This document shows, one piece after another, positions 13,490 to 15,610 of a stretch of 15,610 nucleotides of DNA. Origin of the DNA: Flavobacteriales bacterium UBA7666 (GTDB lineage: Bacteria > Bacteroidota > Bacteroidia > Flavobacteriales_D > Crocinitomicaceae); assembly GCA_002483265.1 (NCBI GenBank), contig DLHO01000001.1, forward strand, positions 35,355 to 50,964. The letters run 5' to 3'. Position 1 is the stretch's first letter, and each line of letters starts with the position of its first letter. The notes beneath the pieces are model-generated. The model was given only the letters and a program-made list of their open reading frames with translations, was not told the origin of the DNA and ran no database searches. The position numbers were made by a program, and so were the translations under genes.

Positions 13490-14164
13490 TTACTTCAGAA
13501 CATAACCCAAGGTTACGAACCAGGAAAATCCGGAAAGTCCGCCGATCTTATTGGAATAAGGCGTTAAATTATTTTGATGACCGGGACCAAACCAGGTTTT
13601 GCGCCATTTGTCTTTGGTAAGATCGTAACCGTATTCTGCACAAAGGGAAAGTGCAACCGGACCCATTTTGACTTTGGGTTGAATGGATAGTTTGGGGGCG
13701 AAATAGATATTTCGTTGTTTCATTCCCGGATTGGTGAGCAAAATACGCCCTGCATCAAAACCAAAATTAAAGACCAAATCAAAGTTCTTCACTCTTGGGA
13801 AGGCATCTAAACCCAAGAATGTCAAGCCGAAATTAAATCCTCCTGATTTAGCAGTACTACTATCCGTTATGGAAATGCGCTGCGGAAGGTATACACAGAT
13901 CTGTGCGTTTCCGATGAAGTATTTGCCCCCTGTGTCTATTGAATCTCCTAAAACGGTTAATCCTGCCCCTACATATTGAAGTGGTGAAGTCCATTGAAAA
14001 TCGGAAAAGGTGCTGTATCTTTTTTCCAGGTTGGGACCAAACATGGGTCTGTTCAGCGTACGAAAGCCATAGATCAGATCCACAGATGAAATATCCCTGC
14101 TGTTTCGTTGTCCGAAAGTGGCAAAGCTGCAAAGACTTAATAAAATGGCGATTCCGATTCTCAC
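13490..14164 (-). CDS. Secreted or outer-membrane beta-rich protein of unknown function
   Basis: This 224-residue protein has a clear Sec signal peptide (residues 1 to ~19, ending in FATFGQ). The mature part contains many alternating short beta-type segments with glycine and aromatic residues (for example VGAGLTVLG, FNFGLTFLGL, LVFNFGFDAG, SWFVTLGYVL), as in small outer-membrane beta-barrels. The last residue is lysine rather than the usual terminal aromatic, although VTLGYVLK is barrel-like. No lipobox or T9SS tail is present. I do not recognise the family; a Bacteroidota-specific outer-membrane protein is the best guess. It lies 122 bases downstream of the small secreted protein gene, with a hairpin between, so it may be a separate transcription unit. 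Confidence 0.8.
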   Translation of the reverse strand: MRIGIAILLSLCSFATFGQRNSRDISSVDLIYGFRTLNRPMFGPNLEKRYSTFSDFQWTSPLQYVGAGLTVLGDSIDTGGKYFIGNAQICVYLPQRISITDSSTAKSGGFNFGLTFLGLDAFPRVKNFDLVFNFGFDAGRILLTNPGMKQRNIYFAPKLSIQPKVKMGPVALSLCAEYGYDLTKDKWRKTWFGPGHQNNLTPYSNKIGGLSGFSWFVTLGYVLK

Positions 14165-14254
14165 GGTTTAAAATTAGGAATTATCTTTTGTTGCTGTTCG
14201 ATTGCAGTTATCTTCATTGCATTTCCTCTTTTTAAACGCTCATAAAAGACGAAG

Positions 14255-14274
14255 TCCCAATATAACTATTGGGA
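14255..14274. terminator. Hairpin between two minus-strand genes
   Basis: TCCCAATA and TATTGGGA (8-bp arms, TAAC loop) form a perfect hairpin 12 bases after the stop of the small secreted gene. The T-run lies on the plus-strand side (TTTT at 14275-14278); on the minus strand the stem is followed by CTTCG, so it is not a classic terminator for the minus-strand operon. It could slow or end transcription or protect the mRNA end. Confidence 0.5.
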
Positions 14275-14286
14275 TTTTGACTCTAT

Positions 14287-14709
14287 TTATTGATCATGAA
14301 AGACTTTTAACACCTTTCCAGATTCAAAATAAGATTCAAATTGACAAACCAAACCTCCTAAAGGGCCTTTTGATTTAGTCGTTATAACAGCGCCCTCTTT
14401 TTTATTGGTGATTGTACTCATGTAAAAATCAGAATCAAATATTATTGGAATTTTCACTTTATCCGTCATATAAACAAAGCGATTTGTCAAAGCACAAAGT
14501 TTTTCCAAGCTCGAATTTTTGTCATCCGATAAATCAAAAAAAACGGCTGTAACAACATGATTGTCTTCTTTCCAGCAACAGCCATATTTCTTATTCTTAA
14601 AATCCAAGTACTTCATCACAGAGTCTCGAAGAGCGGGAGATGTTTTATACTCTATGCTCTGAGAGAATGTGAAATTGGATATAAAAAGTACAAAAAAAAG
14701 TATTTTCAT
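14287..14709 (-). CDS. Small secreted protein next to RHS gene (candidate partner)
   Basis: This 140-residue protein has a signal peptide of about 17 residues (MKILFFVLFISNFTFSQ) and no lipobox, so the mature ~120-residue protein should be periplasmic or secreted. It contains the adjacent cysteines of YGCCWKED and a pattern of short strands and helices, and I recognise no family. It starts 15 bases after the stop of the RHS gene on the same strand, so both are probably co-transcribed. Position directly downstream of an RHS C-terminus is where immunity genes lie, so it is a candidate immunity protein. The signal peptide argues for protection in the periplasm or for another role, because a cytoplasmic toxin would need a cytoplasmic inhibitor. 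Confidence 0.7.
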   Translation of the reverse strand: MKILFFVLFISNFTFSQSIEYKTSPALRDSVMKYLDFKNKKYGCCWKEDNHVVTAVFFDLSDDKNSSLEKLCALTNRFVYMTDKVKIPIIFDSDFYMSTITNKKEGAVITTKSKGPLGGLVCQFESYFESGKVLKVFHDQ

Positions 14710-14724
14710 AGTACATCAATTTTT

Positions 14725-15610
14725 TTAAGGATGATTCGCTCCAAAAGTTTTTAACGCATCTTCTCCAATGATAGCACTTCGATCCACTTGCTCCGTTCCT
14801 CCTTCCGGAGTTGCTTTATACAAATTAAGATCAAGTACATATTCGTTGCATTTACAATTTGTACTTACATTGGTATCTACATATCCATCCACAGCATGGT
14901 TATCATCTGTTGAAGGCCCATGCGTATCATCTCCTGACTCCTGTGGATGGGTATGAATTCCACCAATGATCACTTTATCCATTTTCCCATCTTTGTAATA
15001 ATGAGTCTCCAAATCGGCATCCCACCGCTCATAAGTGACCCCTTCAATATGGTCTTTATATCTCTTTCGATTCTTCGTGTCATCAATAATATACACTTTT
15101 GCATTTGTTACATCTAACACTATAACCCCTGCAGATTCCAAACCATCCGTTACTGTCTTCGTCTCTAATTGCTTAAACATTTTTTCCTGTGCTTCCGCAG
15201 TTTCGAATTTAATGATTCTACTCTTAGCCACCAACAATGCAGGATCTGCGCTTGGAGATGTAAATGGGTTATCGTCTCCGTCATCTTCCGGAACCTTTGA
15301 TTGAATCAAATCCCAATCCTTTTGCTTTATCAGTCGGATTTCATTTGTTTTTGAACCATCATTTCCTATATAATGACCTTTCTCATTATAATAATCGTCG
15401 TCTCCCTTAGGATCAAGCATGATTATAGGATTATTGGACATTGATACATAAGGGGATTGATTTGGTTTAAAAACCGGATCATTACTTAACCATCTGCCTA
15501 TTCTTGGATCTAGTTGTCTAAACTCTGTAGTATATGAATTCCCTTCTCCGGATTTGATCTCGTTGTCCTTTTCCATACCATTATATCCATAGCGATATGA
15601 TTGATCTTCC
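14725..15610 (-). CDS. RHS-family protein, C-terminal part, with JAMM/JAB-like toxin domain (partial at window edge)
   Basis: Only the last 294 residues are in the window; the frame stays open to the edge, and the first ATG (15576) is internal because RHS-typical sequence (YRYGYNG) precedes it. Residues ~5-70 are the conserved RHS-associated core: YGYNGMEKD, TEFRQLDPRIGRWLSNDP, then SPYVSMSNNPI and DPKGD. Such cores end the shell that encloses a variable C-terminal toxin. After it comes a ~220-residue variable domain with a JAMM-like metalloprotease pattern: a possible catalytic E158 in GLESAGVIVLD, zinc-ligand candidates H219 and H221 in GGIHTHP, then S233 and D236 (GPSTDD). This fits HxH...SxxD, though the gap to the serine (11 residues) is longer than usual. 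DUF4329-like RHS tails are an alternative name for the same kind of domain. A small secreted gene follows 15 bases downstream. Confidence 0.85.
   Translation of the reverse strand, partial: EDQSYRYGYNGMEKDNEIKSGEGNSYTTEFRQLDPRIGRWLSNDPVFKPNQSPYVSMSNNPIIMLDPKGDDDYYNEKGHYIGNDGSKTNEIRLIKQKDWDLIQSKVPEDDGDDNPFTSPSADPALLVAKSRIIKFETAEAQEKMFKQLETKTVTDGLESAGVIVLDVTNAKVYIIDDTKNRKRYKDHIEGVTYERWDADLETHYYKDGKMDKVIIGGIHTHPQESGDDTHGPSTDDNHAVDGYVDTNVSTNCKCNEYVLDLNLYKATPEGGTEQVDRSAIIGEDALKTFGANHP

Noticed and set aside
15035..15304. Plus-strand frames opposite the RHS gene
   Set aside because: They are antisense to a well-supported RHS/JAMM-like coding sequence and have no recognisable features.

Overview
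The window looks like a chromosomal segment of a Bacteroidota bacterium, probably of the order Flavobacteriales (Fluviicola/Crocinitomicaceae-like, inferred). The signs are a secreted protein with a type IX secretion (Por) tail, LytS/LytTR two-component genes, a membrane-segment MutS-like ATPase, an RHS protein of the Bacteroidota kind, low G+C, weak Shine-Dalgarno sites and promoter-like TTG/TAnnTTTG boxes. No rRNA, tRNA, CRISPR array or transposase gene was seen.

Layout. (1) 15-2327: a tight three-gene plus-strand operon with a two-helix membrane protein of unknown function, a small Cro/C1-type regulator and a membrane-segment MutS-like ATPase. A strong hairpin terminator lies downstream. 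(2) 2733-3950: a secreted YD-repeat-like protein exported by T9SS. (3) 4223-8635: an accessory block with a Crp/Fnr regulator, an SMR exporter of the Gdx/SugE type, a decayed GNAT acetyltransferase, a DUF2231-like membrane protein and a P2-like P-type ATPase. The DUF2231/ATPase unit is bounded by complementary 9-base ends and by two similar ...ACGTTA junctions, which resembles a gene cassette. (4) 8798-11501: a CPBP (CAAX-like) membrane protease, then a LytS-type sensor kinase and a LytTR response regulator that overlap by 4 bases. The protease start codon sits at the foot of a 10-bp hairpin.

(5) 11718-13013, minus strand: an alpha-helical lipoprotein of unknown function. (6) 13014-13489: no gene, but 13048-13427 is bounded by a perfect 13-bp inverted repeat and holds further, properly nested inverted repeats, like a MITE or other fold-back element. 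(7) 13490-14164, minus: a secreted or outer-membrane beta-rich protein. (8) 14287-15610, minus: the C-terminal end of an RHS protein with a JAMM/JAB-like metalloprotease signature, followed 15 bases later by a small secreted protein.

How the genes may work together: regions 3 and 4 each couple regulation to membrane functions (Crp/Fnr with an exporter; LytS/LytTR with an intramembrane protease). Region 8 has the layout of a polymorphic toxin with a partner gene. The most unusual items are the fold-back element, the cassette-like boundaries, the RHS-JAMM pair and the hairpin over the protease start.
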